Source of the DNA: Aedes albopictus
Lineage: Eukaryota; Arthropoda; Insecta; Diptera; Culicidae
Reading direction: 5' to 3'
Length of the DNA: 64,000 bases
Assembly: GCF_035046485.1 (NCBI RefSeq)
Contig: NC_085138.1
Coordinates: 28,545,047-28,609,046, forward strand
Below, piece by piece: positions 1 through 9,232 of this stretch (position 1 is its first letter; every line of letters starts with the position of its first letter). A program made the translations under genes and the position numbers. The notes beneath the pieces were generated by a model. That model was given only the letters and a program-made list of their open reading frames with translations. It had not been told where the DNA came from and searched no databases.

Positions 1-1840
1 AATCCAAGAGTTATTTCAAGAAAATTTTCAGAAAGAAACCCTGACAGCATTTGTAGGAAATGAAAGTAGCGGAGTTTCAAACTTCCAGATACATCCGCGG
101 AAATTCTCACATTTAATTTGTAGGATTTATCGGAATAGTCGCCTTGCCGGAAATATCTGCTAGGTTTAGGAGCCCTCCTATTGTTCCTCTAGCATGGTAA
201 TCCAGATTTCTTATCATTAGAAAAGATTCGAAGGTAGTATCAACACGTATTCTATCTATGGTAGTATGGTCCTAGGACGTGTATGAGGATTGTCTCCTTC
301 CCTTCTGTTACCAAAGCACAAAGGTTCGGGACTGATCTCTGACTGTTGACAAGATTGACGCAATCCTCCAACGATCGAGTGCTGCTCCGCTGCGACAGGG
401 ATGGGATACCTTAGAAAGTTGTACATAGAGACCTCTACGTTCTTTCACTGGAATTTAGGTGTTATTAGTGGATGTGTAAAGTCCAAATGCAGTTATCCAA
501 ATTCGCTTTTGATTTAGCTTGCTTTTCGAATAATGATCCACAAGCTTCTGTAAAACCTTCAGCATTGCGGTACAACACATTTGTTTTGATGGTTCTAATC
601 ACAAAGATGGAGTAGAGCTCATGTTCGAAAGAAGTAAACACTACATATTCGAAAACTTGTTTATTCATACCAACAATGCAGTGAACTCTGTGGACTCTAC
701 TTCTGAGTCGATCTACAAGCAGTAAAGTTCGCTTATTTTTCTTCACGTTGTTTTTTATCGGGGCAAAATTTCCTTTAGCATTCAAGATATTCTCTGAGTA
801 TGCCAGGTTTTTTACTGTTGAATACAGCTTCCTGAGGATTCAGGTTGTAGACACCCTGCAAGTGCTCCACACAATGGATACGTTTGTTTGTGCGTGGCAC
901 ATGTCCGTGCCCAAGGGAGGGGTTGTGGAGTTGAACCCCTCCCAATACAGAAGTTTCATATACAACAATACATAACTACGCTACTTGCCACCTTTCCTGT
1001 GCACAAGCCTGGCGTAGTTTGACAGTTCCTCATGGGAAAACTGTCAAAAACGTAAACATCGATGTTATGACCGGAGGAATCCTAATTGCTTCTGTACTGT
1101 TTAACGTTCGTTGAAAGACTGATTCGATATCTCTGAAGACGTGTCATACTGCTATTATCAAAGCCTACTTTTCTGTTCTAACGACTCATTACTACATTCG
1201 GTCCTTCTCAACAATCGACTAAGCGGATTCTGTGTTTCATGCATCAAAAATGTTTGATCCATTTTTTCCGCATACAAACGATGACAGTAGAAGTGACAGC
1301 TGTATTACCGATGTTCAGCAATGGATGACATGATTGCTGCTGTCTCGATGATATTGTTTGCTTATTGCTGTAAAATCTGTGTTTGTTGATGGATTCAGCT
1401 AAAAATGTCAGTTTCAAATGTTTCCACGTATTTCGCAGACATCTCTGCAACACATTTTACATTATTTTTATCTTTGCTTCAACAGATTTGATTTACAGTT
1501 TTCAATATTTGGAATAAACTTTTCTTTAAATCTGAAGGAAGCTTGACGACTTTATACCAAACGGTAAGAGTATTTTTTGCCGTATCAGTCTTGGTAGCAG
1601 CAAAAACGGTTTTGCATCTACATCCGACGGTTTCGGTAATTTGTTTTACCTCTTTCAAGGACTAGAAGCTTGATTTCTTGTGTGAAGAGCTCTACGGAAA
1701 GTTGTCGATGTATTGGATTTACAATGGCGCTCACTTCTGTGCATGTGTGCCAATAATTGTGCTGCACACTGTATTGTAGGTGGCGTGTTTTATGCACAGT
1801 GACTAAATCCCTGCCTCTGATTTTGTTATACTCGTTTGAC
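1..1840. other. No gene recognised
   Basis: I see no recognisable domain, RNA gene or terminal-repeat element here. The longest frame is about 106 codons on the minus strand at 465-785. It has no family resemblance I can name and no splice or promoter context, so I do not call it a gene. The DNA is ordinary mixed-composition intergenic or intronic sequence. Confidence 0.5.
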
Positions 1841-1889
1841 AGCCAGTCTGCTTGTTGGTTTTGTTAACTTTGTTTTCTTTAAACTTTTG

Positions 1890-2110
1890 TGTGCCCACCA
1901 CTACTATGGATATCTTCATGTGTTTCATGGCTAAAATCGAGTCACTCCTTAGAGAAGGCGCGTATTATCCCGATCTCCCCTACTTCGGCGACGTCGGCGA
2001 CAGTGGCGGCGATCTTCGCGTTCTCTCGTCTCTCTTCTTCTCGCCACTCGTCGTCACCCACGTTACGTCCGCTTCCGTCCGATGCGATGATGAGGGAACC
2101 GATGCCTGCG
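1890..2110 (+). repeat. Dispersed fragment resembling 51,970-52,170
   Basis: Around 1,905-1,975 the sequence reads as a diverged copy of 51,985-52,060. Both contain CATGGCTAAA followed by similarly spaced GAGTCA/AAGTCA and GGCGCGT/GGCGCAT blocks. The match suggests an old dispersed element whose borders I cannot place. A short frame overlaps it in both copies, but the two frames do not look like a conserved protein. Confidence 0.3.
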
Positions 2111-2234
2111 CGCGAGGCTTGTTAAAAATACCACCCAAACACAGCGGTCGCTACACAACACGTATGTAGGTCCAACCCACCCCAAACGATCGGTTCATCA
2201 AATCCGTCTTCGTAGTACTCGCTCGCGTACTCAC

Positions 2235-2440
2235 CGCCGTGTATGTACCACTTCCGAGTGTTTTTCTTCAACAGACCCAAAACTTTGACCACACTTATTT
2301 TTGGCAAAAAAAAACAATCTCAAACGGAAACCAAAATATGATCCGCTTTCCACCGAATTTTCACTCATTCACTCATTCACTGAAAATCACTAATCCACCG
2401 AATTCCACCCGTAACCCTACAGCGACCCGAATTCCTTAGA
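2235..2440 (-). promoter_or_regulatory. Possible first exon/promoter of a leftward gene
   Basis: On the minus strand a TATAAG hexamer lies at 2,464-2,469. A strong 5' splice site, GGCG|GTGAGT, follows, with the last exon base at 2,235. The surrounding 1.9-3.2 kb is more GC-rich and complex than its neighbours. This would suit a first exon whose gene body lies left of the window. No coding start is clear, because the frame through the donor opens only from TTG. An equally strong donor on the plus strand, TAAG|GTGAGT after 3,034, could mean a divergent pair of promoters. Both are inferences from short signals. Confidence 0.25.
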
Positions 2441-3475
2441 AACGCATCTCTCGATCACCCAGCCTTATAGCAGAGGTCCACCGATGATCATATTAGGTCA
2501 AGCCCATCCGAACTCGCGGCGACTCAAGGTACGCTCGGTTCGGTCTCAGTGTCGTCGTATGATAGCTACCTAGTATGTAGCCCCGAAAGTTCAGGACCAC
2601 CGTCGTCGGTGCTATAATCTTGGACGCGCGATCTTGGCCAAAAACAGAAACTGAGGAACGAGAGAGAAAATCAAATTTCCTCCCAACCAACCGCGACTCA
2701 CTCACGGACTGCGACGACGACGACGAACGATCCACTACCGACCACACGAGAAAACACTTGCGAGCGGGAACGATGAATGTGAACGACTGACCCGTTCCGG
2801 CGAAGCGACCAACGGGTGAACCCTTCTTTTCTTCGCCGGATGGCGGTTCGTCTTGTGCTCTTCTGTGCGGGTTCGTCGCCAAGAATGTGGGAAGATGAGG
2901 GAGAATCGACAAAAATGAGTAACAACTGTGACTGGTGTGAGTAAACTATGTAATATGCGTGAATGAGGGAGTGGAATTTCAGAATGGGAGAGTGATGCAA
3001 CGGATCCGCCGGTGACCAAGACGCCCAACGTAAGGTGAGTTTTTATTTACAAACAGAGAGCGGAAAAGTGCATTCACCGCTGCTGCCGCCCGGTCGAAGC
3101 AGGAGCCGGCGACGAGAGGATGCTTATCTTGAATGGCTTGAGAAAACGGATGAATGGAAGAGCGTAGCTACGTGAGAGAGTTGCAACCTGAGAGCGGGAA
3201 TGAATGGAGAGTTCTTAGACAGATAGTTCAAATGAGAGATGTGGAAACCACTGGGCTGCATCGAAACAGTGAACAACTGGAGAGTTTGTACGGTACATTC
3301 CAACTATTTTATTCTATTGGCGATTAAAAGTAGAGGTTATGTCGAGAAAATTTGGAAGTTTGAAAGAGAAACACCAGTTTCCTATCAGCTTAATCATCCA
3401 TTTTTTGATAAATTTGCCGGTTATGTAAATCGATTATTTCTACCCGGTTTTCACAATAAAGAATATCTGGAACTA

Positions 3476-3652
3476 GGGGCAAGACACTGTGCAAACGAGA
3501 GTAACTCTGAGAAGTTTTAAGTAACTCTTTTCACCAATGGTCGACGACACACCCCTAAAACTGCAAGAAAGGCGAGATATCGGGAGCAATCCGGAGGAAT
3601 TCTGAGTAACTCTGTGAAGGAAAATGTACTCTCCAGCACAGTGTCTTGCCCC
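3476..3652. mobile_element. MITE with GGGGCAAGACACTGTGC ends
   Basis: A 17-bp perfect terminal inverted repeat runs from GGGGCAAGACACTGTGC (3,476-3,492) to its reverse complement at 3,636-3,652. It encloses about 140 bp with no coding capacity. No clear target duplication is visible, so the superfamily is undetermined. Confidence 0.6.
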
Positions 3653-3715
3653 AAGATCTGGAACGACTCAATCACAAAAATAAGAATTTCTTATTTAATA
3701 GGATTTCACTAAATA

Positions 3716-3939
3716 CACTGAAGTTTTTTTTACGACGGTAATGGTACCGCGTAAAAAAAACCGCGTAAAAAACCGCGTTATTTCAAAAAACGTCGTAAAA
3801 AAGTCAAGTCACGTTAGTTGTAATCCTGACTATTTTGCGCGTGTTTTTAAAAAAAACTCGGTTTTTACGACAAGTATTGAAATAACGCGGTTTTTTATGC
3901 GGTTCCGCGTAAAAAAACCGCGTAAAAAAAACTTCAGTG
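3716..3939. mobile_element. Foldback MITE, CACTGAAG ends, TA target site
   Basis: The element starts CACTGAAGTTTTTTTTACG and ends with the reverse complement. It is flanked by TA at 3,714-3,715 and 3,940-3,941. Much of it is palindromic: blocks of CCGCGTAAAAAA recur in both orientations. TA duplications and short CACTG ends fit a non-autonomous Tc1/mariner-type element. It has no coding capacity. Confidence 0.7.
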
Positions 3940-3995
3940 TATAACCTCTCTTTAGAAGGCCAATTGTAGAGGCACTCATTTTATTTTCGAAAGCT

Positions 3996-4583
3996 TTGTT
4001 ACTGTTATTGAAACTGTTACTGTTACTGTTACTGTTACTCTTACTATTACTATTACTGTTACTCTTACTCCTACTGTTACTGTTACTGTTACTGTTACTG
4101 TTACTGTTACTCTTACTCTTACTCTTACTCTTACTCTTACTCTTACTCTTACTCTTACTCTTACTCTTACTGTTACAGTTAGTGTTACTGTTACTGTTAC
4201 TCTTACTCTTACTCTTACTCTTACTCTTACTCTTACTCTTACTCTTACTCTTACTCTTACTCTTACTCTTACTCTTACTGTTACTGTTACTGTTACTGTT
4301 ACTCTTACTCTTACTCTTACTCTTACTCTTACTCTTACTCTTACTCTTACTCTTACTCTTACTCTTACTCTTACTCTTACTCTTACTCTTACTCTTACTC
4401 TTACTCTTACTCTTACTCTTACTCTTACTCTTACTCTTACTCTTACTCTTACTCTTACTCTTACTCTTACTCTTACTCTTACTCTTACTCTTACTCTTAC
4501 TCTTACTCTTACTCTTACTCTTACTCTTACTCTTACTCTTACTCTTACTCTTACTCTTACTGTTAATGTTACTGTAACTGTTA

Positions 4584-4584
<1 letters not shown>
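3996..4584. repeat. Hexanucleotide microsatellite (TTACTC/TTACTG)n
   Basis: Nearly 590 bp of uninterrupted 6-bp repeats, mostly TTACTC, with TTACTG blocks at the left end, in the middle and at the right edge. The unit has no stop codon in several frames. It therefore produces long Leu-Leu, Ser-Lys and Val-Arg frames, which are artefacts. Confidence 0.95.
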
Positions 4585-4614
<30 letters not shown>

Positions 4615-4632
4615 CTCTGGTTCTGTTTCTGT
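4585..4632. repeat. Short (TTCTGG)n microsatellite
   Basis: About eight copies of TTCTGG, one with a C for T change, follow directly on the TTACTC array. The second hexamer probably arose by local slippage from the same tract. Confidence 0.85.
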
Positions 4633-4969
4633 TTTTTCTTTTTTTGTTCTGAAAGAACATAAAGCAGTGCTGATGAGTAGTGCAGATCTTACGCACGCGA
4701 TGAATCGCACCAAAAATAATAGTAGTTAGTTATCTAACAACCCGATGAGCTAATTGGGAGTACCAGCAATGCGAACTTCATAAGTTGGGAGCGTTTGTCA
4801 CAAAGTAGCGTGACCTCTTGTTTTGTTGAACAATGGAGCATGGTCAACATGTAGAAGAGAGCTTGAGAATTCAAGCTTCAAAAGTTCTTCAAGACAGAGG
4901 CGGTGAAGTACGACGAGGTGCTGAGGTTCATGAGGAGTGAAAATCGGGTCTCAGTGTGGGTGTGGGTGT

Positions 4970-5878
4970 CCCGACCAGAAAAATATATCGAGTTTATAAC
5001 ACATTGTGTTATGATGATATGAAAATTTTTTATAACTTGTTTTGTTATAAACTAGATGCAGGATGATGTTAAAATAACTAAAACTGTAACAAAAAGTGCA
5101 CCGGTCTAATCAAAATAATAACCTATTTTGTTATAATCAGAACAAAATTATAACACAATATGATATAAATTTTAGCTTCAAGAAAACTTGTTTCTATCAT
5201 ATTTTGATACAATTGTGTAAAATGATGTTCTGAATGTCAAAGATTTTTTTTTAATTTCTTTTTGTTTGTGAATTTTAACTTAAGCTAATGCTTCACACAG
5301 AATGTCAAAGAATCAGAACTAAATTATTTCACAATGAGTTATTGAACAACATTTATAACATAATATCACAGACAAACAGATATATTACTTAGAAGAAATT
5401 TGCTTCAAAAACATCGTTTGGTATCTCACTAGCACCCTCTATAATGCTCAATCCGAAGCATCCATTTGCAGGTGTTGTTTCCCTCGGCTCGATGTAACAA
5501 CTTTGCAGATGACGACTCCCCCGCGACGTCATCCATTCATAAAACATGAATGAAGGTTCATGATTGAGTCATTTTATGTAAACATTGATCGGCGTCGCGT
5601 TCATTTCTCTCCAAAATTGAGAGGTGACGGTGGCACAGCAGCGCCACCATGACACTTGCGAGCACAGTCCGAACCACACTATATATCCAAAACAACCGTT
5701 AAATCGTGCGATGATTTCAATTTGAGTAGTATGTCTGTTTGTCTGTGATAATATGATACAATTGAGTTGTAATATTTATAAACACCAATGATGTTAAACA
5801 TGATTATATCACAATGAGTTATACATATCATGGTTTGTTATAATTATGTTATATTTTTGTTAGAATCTTCTAGTCGGG
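4970..5878. mobile_element. AT-rich non-autonomous transposon, CCCGACYAGAA ends
   Basis: The ends are CCCGACCAGAA at 4,970 and TTCTAGTCGGG ending at 5,878, an imperfect 11-bp inverted repeat. The flanks GTGGGTGT (4,962-4,969) and GTGGATGT (5,879-5,886) agree at 7 of 8 bases, consistent with an 8-bp target duplication. The interior is rich in TTATAAC/GTTATAA words in both orientations and has no coding frame. It interrupts an R1-like ORF1 relic and is itself interrupted by the MITE at 5,367-5,747. The 8-bp duplication recalls hAT-type insertion, but the termini are not typical of hAT, so the class is open. Confidence 0.6.
5367..5747. mobile_element. MITE, CACAGACAAACAGA ends, 7-bp target duplication
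   Basis: A 381-bp element begins CACAGACAAACAGATA and ends TATGTCTGTTTGTCTGTG in inverted orientation. It is flanked by exact 7-bp copies of ATAATAT at 5,360-5,366 and 5,748-5,754. It has no coding capacity. The same family is present at 50,148-50,410 and, in reverse orientation and cut by the window edge, at 63,754 onward. It sits inside the AT-rich element at 4,970-5,878, so it is the younger insertion. Confidence 0.85.
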
Positions 5879-5990
5879 GTGGATGTGAAAAGCACCAGGG
5901 CGGGAGAAATGGTTATGGTGCTCAAGAAAAACGTAACAGATGAAGGTACATCCTACAAGGCGCCCAATATTTTCTGGGCGATGAGGTGGA
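5879..5990 (+). pseudogene. R1-like LINE ORF1 (gag-like) relic
   Basis: From 5,879 the plus strand reads VDVKSTRAGEMVMVLKKNV and then TDEGTSYKA. This aligns with RTRTGDIMLALKKEADKKG and then TSYKALAHE, read from the minus-strand ORF1 relic at about 61,200-61,290. Such segments belong to the gag-like first ORF of R1-clade LINEs, an RNA-binding protein with C-terminal zinc knuckles. The reading frame is soon lost. The upstream part lies left of the transposon inserted at 4,970 and is not clearly readable. Confidence 0.5.
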
Positions 5991-6080
5991 ATAAACCTTT
6001 CAGGACGCAACGGAGGTGGCAATGTAGAAACCTGGATGAGATGTTTAACTAAGTGACTGGTCAGTAAGTCCGCTCAGTAT

Positions 6081-6975
6081 CTACGAACCGCCAAAGGCGT
6101 GCTTCTGGTGACTCGAGCAAAGCCACACGTCGTGGGAGTAAAAAGTAGAGGCCCCGATAGGAGCAAACTCTGCAGAGAATGCGTAGTGGAAGGTCACATC
6201 GTTAAAGAGTGCAATTGGGCACAAAAGAGCCTGAACTTCTATCCGTCCCTTGACGGTCTTATAACCTGCGTTTCGATGCAGCTCGCTGATCCTTGTATCG
6301 AAGGGGCGTTCAGGATAAGGCGAAGCAGTCGGTTCTGGACCACCTGCAGCTTCTTTCTGTGGGTCTCTGCACACCGGCATGGCGTAGTTCACCATCGGAG
6401 CGATGATGATTTTGAAGACGGCCAGCTTGTTCCGTCGCCACAATCGAGACCGCCATGAGATTAGCGAATACAGGGACTTCAACAGGTCAATGCACCTGTT
6501 CTTCAGGTTGTCGGTGTGCGTCCGGTAGGTCCTCTTGTTATTCATGAACACCCCAAGGTAGCCAACTTCGTCTGACCAGGGGACAATGCGGCCGTTGATC
6601 CGGATGTAGCAGTATCGGGCCCAGGAGACTGCCTTGGGGAACTCCTGCTGGGACCGCTTGGAGCTCGGACCCTGTTCCTGCGAGATGGACTCAGAAAGAT
6701 CTGTTAGCGAGATAATTTCTTACCATTCTTGCCAGGTACGTTGGAAATCCTGCCTGCACCAGCTTGTGAACGAGACCGTCGCGCCAGACGTTGTCGAAGG
6801 CCTTCTCGACGTCCAGGAGAACCATCGCCGTGTTGTTGGACAGGGCAGCTGCTAGCTGCCGATAGCAGGGTGATGGGTCGATAGCTTGACGCGTTGGTTG
6901 GGTCCTTCCAAGCTTCGGGATGGGAATAACTTTGCCTACCTTCCACCTGGATGGAAAGTGTCCCAGTTGGAACAA
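6081..6975 (-). pseudogene. Jockey-type LINE reverse transcriptase relic (3' part)
   Basis: Minus-strand fragments carry reverse-transcriptase blocks of a Jockey-clade non-LTR retrotransposon. At 6,975-6,691 they read HFPSRWKVGKVIPIPK, then an RT segment with LLDVEKAFDNVWRDGLVHKL, then GFPTYLARMVRNYL. At 6,551-6,081 a second fragment covers the downstream region, including LWRRNKLAVFKIIIAPMVNYA. The intervening part is broken by frameshifts and stops. No intact catalytic FADD/YADD box is readable, so the copy is dead. It is the same element as the fragment at 7,945-8,731, from which it is separated by an insertion of about 1 kb. Confidence 0.75.
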
Positions 6976-7944
6976 AATTACAAAAAGAACAAAGAATCTC
7001 CTTTCACATCTTTATTCACTCCGTTTTCTTACTGCCTTTTCCCTATCTTTCCCTACTAATCCTTTCTTTCCTATTCTAGCCACTCTTCTTTCTTCTCTTC
7101 ACATACCTTTCTTCTTCTTCGCCCTATCGGGCCGATTCCTTCCCTGCTCCTTCCCGGCAACTCCGCAATCCTTCACCAATCCACTAATTCCGCATTCTCC
7201 ATTCAATCCGCCACATCCTCGCACTTCCCGCTCCTCGTACCTTTATTTCCATTGCAATCCAACTACTCCCGCACCGCCGCGTCCCTCTTTGGCCGTCCAG
7301 CAGCGACCAATAGCCGGATGAGGGCCGTCAAACGGTGCCGTCCGCACATCTCCATTCCGTCCAATTCTGTCCACCTTTCGCTCCTCACTTTCTCCACTGT
7401 CCATAAGGAGCCCTGATGGAAAAAACACATCAAAACAACGTCTTCACTTAACTTCTCATGGTGTTTACCTTCCGAAGAAAGGCTCCTTTTCTCCAAGCAC
7501 AGTACCGTGGCTTTGATCTTCGGTTTTCGACCTTCAAATTGGCCAACACAATGATTCTCTTCCCAATCTCGTTCGCAGACTGTGCGACGGAAGTTTACAC
7601 CACTGACTGGTTCGAAAGGTATAGAACGACGAACTGACTCGACGATCAGCTTTTCTGTTGTAGGCTGTGTCGGTTGTCTGCTGGTTGTTGCGAGTGTTTA
7701 GTGTGAAGCGTGAGAGAGGAGATTTGAGCGCACCAGAACGGCTTCGGCTGAAGGGTGATGATGCGTTTGTGTGTGTTCGTCGCGAGATGCGAGTATTTGG
7801 GATTGATAAAAGATCTCTGCGCTCGTCGACGGCGTCGGCTGGAGTGTTGCACAGTGGGTCAAGTTGGCATATTTACTCGTCAAAAAGTGATTGCATACAC
7901 GGCAACAAAAAACACCGTAACAACATCTGAAGAAGATCGCCGCC
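6976..7944 (-). mobile_element. Unclassified insertion splitting the LINE
   Basis: About 970 bp separates two adjacent parts of the same LINE reverse transcriptase and carries no recognised protein. On the minus strand it begins near TGTTACGG (7,922) and contains AATAAA about 30-40 bases before ending near CTTTTTGTAA. That is the arrangement expected of a solo LTR or a retrotransposon 3' end. A target duplication is not visible and the end is not a clean CA, so this is tentative. Short frames here (at most about 130 codons) look like chance. Confidence 0.35.
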
Positions 7945-8731
7945 AGGAAGCGCGGTACGCCTTACTGGAGAGCTTTTTCAGAACCAGGTTGAAGATGTTG
8001 TCCTTGCCCGGTGCCTTCATATTCTTCGTCCGCTTGACATCTGCCCTGACTTCGTCCTCTGTGACTTGACCGTCGAAGGGTACGTCATCGTTCGCCTCAA
8101 GCTGGGCGGGTTCCTGATAACGTCCATCCTGTCCTTGATCTGACTGTTTAGCAGGGAGACCTCTAGCTTTTTCAATAGGCAACCGGTCCGTTGGAACTGC
8201 CTTCGGACGGTGTGCCGTTGTTGGATTAGCTGACGGGTATCGTCGTCGATGTTCGTGAAATTGTATCTCACTGGGACCCACCGGATGCAGGAGTCCTCGG
8301 TCGAGTGGATGGCGTTCTCGAACACGTCCAGGTTTTGTTCGATGCTTTCAACAGTTGAGAGATTCGCTTGCGAATCTACCAGGCGGCTGAATGTCACCCA
8401 ATTCTCTCGGTGATGGTCTCGACGCATTGCCGGCGGGACCGACATTAGTTCTCGACAGAAATACATCCAGTGTTGATGTATGCCGGGGAGACGAACGTTG
8501 GTTCATCCGGGTAGGGCACACGTACCGGAGCTGAGGTGATCTGCCAAGAGAGTCCCATTTTTGTTGTTGGTGTGGTTTCACCACAAGGAATTTTAGGAGC
8601 ATTTAGGTCCCCGGCCACGACGAAGCTCGTTCTGTTGTTGGTCAGTTTCCGCAGGTCATCCATGAACTGGTTCGATGTCCCGTTGCTGTCCACGCATTGC
8701 CTAGGTGCGTAGACGGCGGCGAACAGCGTAA
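7945..8731 (-). pseudogene. Jockey-type LINE endonuclease and RT N-terminal relic
   Basis: Read on the minus strand from the assembly gap, the segment begins with an apurinic-like endonuclease block, TLFAAVYAPRQ, then FVVAGDLNAP, whose GDLNA core is typical of LINE endonucleases. It continues into the linker before the RT, including NWVTFSRLVDSQANL and RQLIQQRHTVRRQFQ. It ends with KAPGKDNIFNLVLKKLSSKA, the start of the RT domain. At least two frame changes are needed (near 8,450 and near 8,150), so it is a pseudogene. The 5' part is lost in the gap. Confidence 0.75.
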
Positions 8732-9231
8732 NNNNNNNNNNNNNNNNNNNNNNNNNNNNNNNNNNNNNNNNNNNNNNNNNNNNNNNNNNNNNNNNNNNNN
8801 NNNNNNNNNNNNNNNNNNNNNNNNNNNNNNNNNNNNNNNNNNNNNNNNNNNNNNNNNNNNNNNNNNNNNNNNNNNNNNNNNNNNNNNNNNNNNNNNNNNN
8901 NNNNNNNNNNNNNNNNNNNNNNNNNNNNNNNNNNNNNNNNNNNNNNNNNNNNNNNNNNNNNNNNNNNNNNNNNNNNNNNNNNNNNNNNNNNNNNNNNNNN
9001 NNNNNNNNNNNNNNNNNNNNNNNNNNNNNNNNNNNNNNNNNNNNNNNNNNNNNNNNNNNNNNNNNNNNNNNNNNNNNNNNNNNNNNNNNNNNNNNNNNNN
9101 NNNNNNNNNNNNNNNNNNNNNNNNNNNNNNNNNNNNNNNNNNNNNNNNNNNNNNNNNNNNNNNNNNNNNNNNNNNNNNNNNNNNNNNNNNNNNNNNNNNN
9201 NNNNNNNNNNNNNNNNNNNNNNNNNNNNNNN
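8732..9231. other. Assembly gap (500 N)
   Basis: Exactly 500 unknown bases. The left edge is a minus-strand LINE endonuclease and the right edge is a plus-strand Ty3/gypsy RNase H tail. The missing sequence should contain the LINE 5' end and the gag, protease and RT of the gypsy element plus its 5' LTR. That is far more than 500 bp unless the element is truncated, so the gap length is probably nominal. Confidence 0.95.
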
Positions 9232-9232
9232 A

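Noticed and set aside
465..785. 106-codon minus-strand frame
   Set aside because: No domain, splice or promoter support, and close to chance length for AT-rich DNA.
3830..4713. Ser-Lys, Val-Arg and poly-Leu frames
   Set aside because: All are translations of the TTACTC microsatellite.
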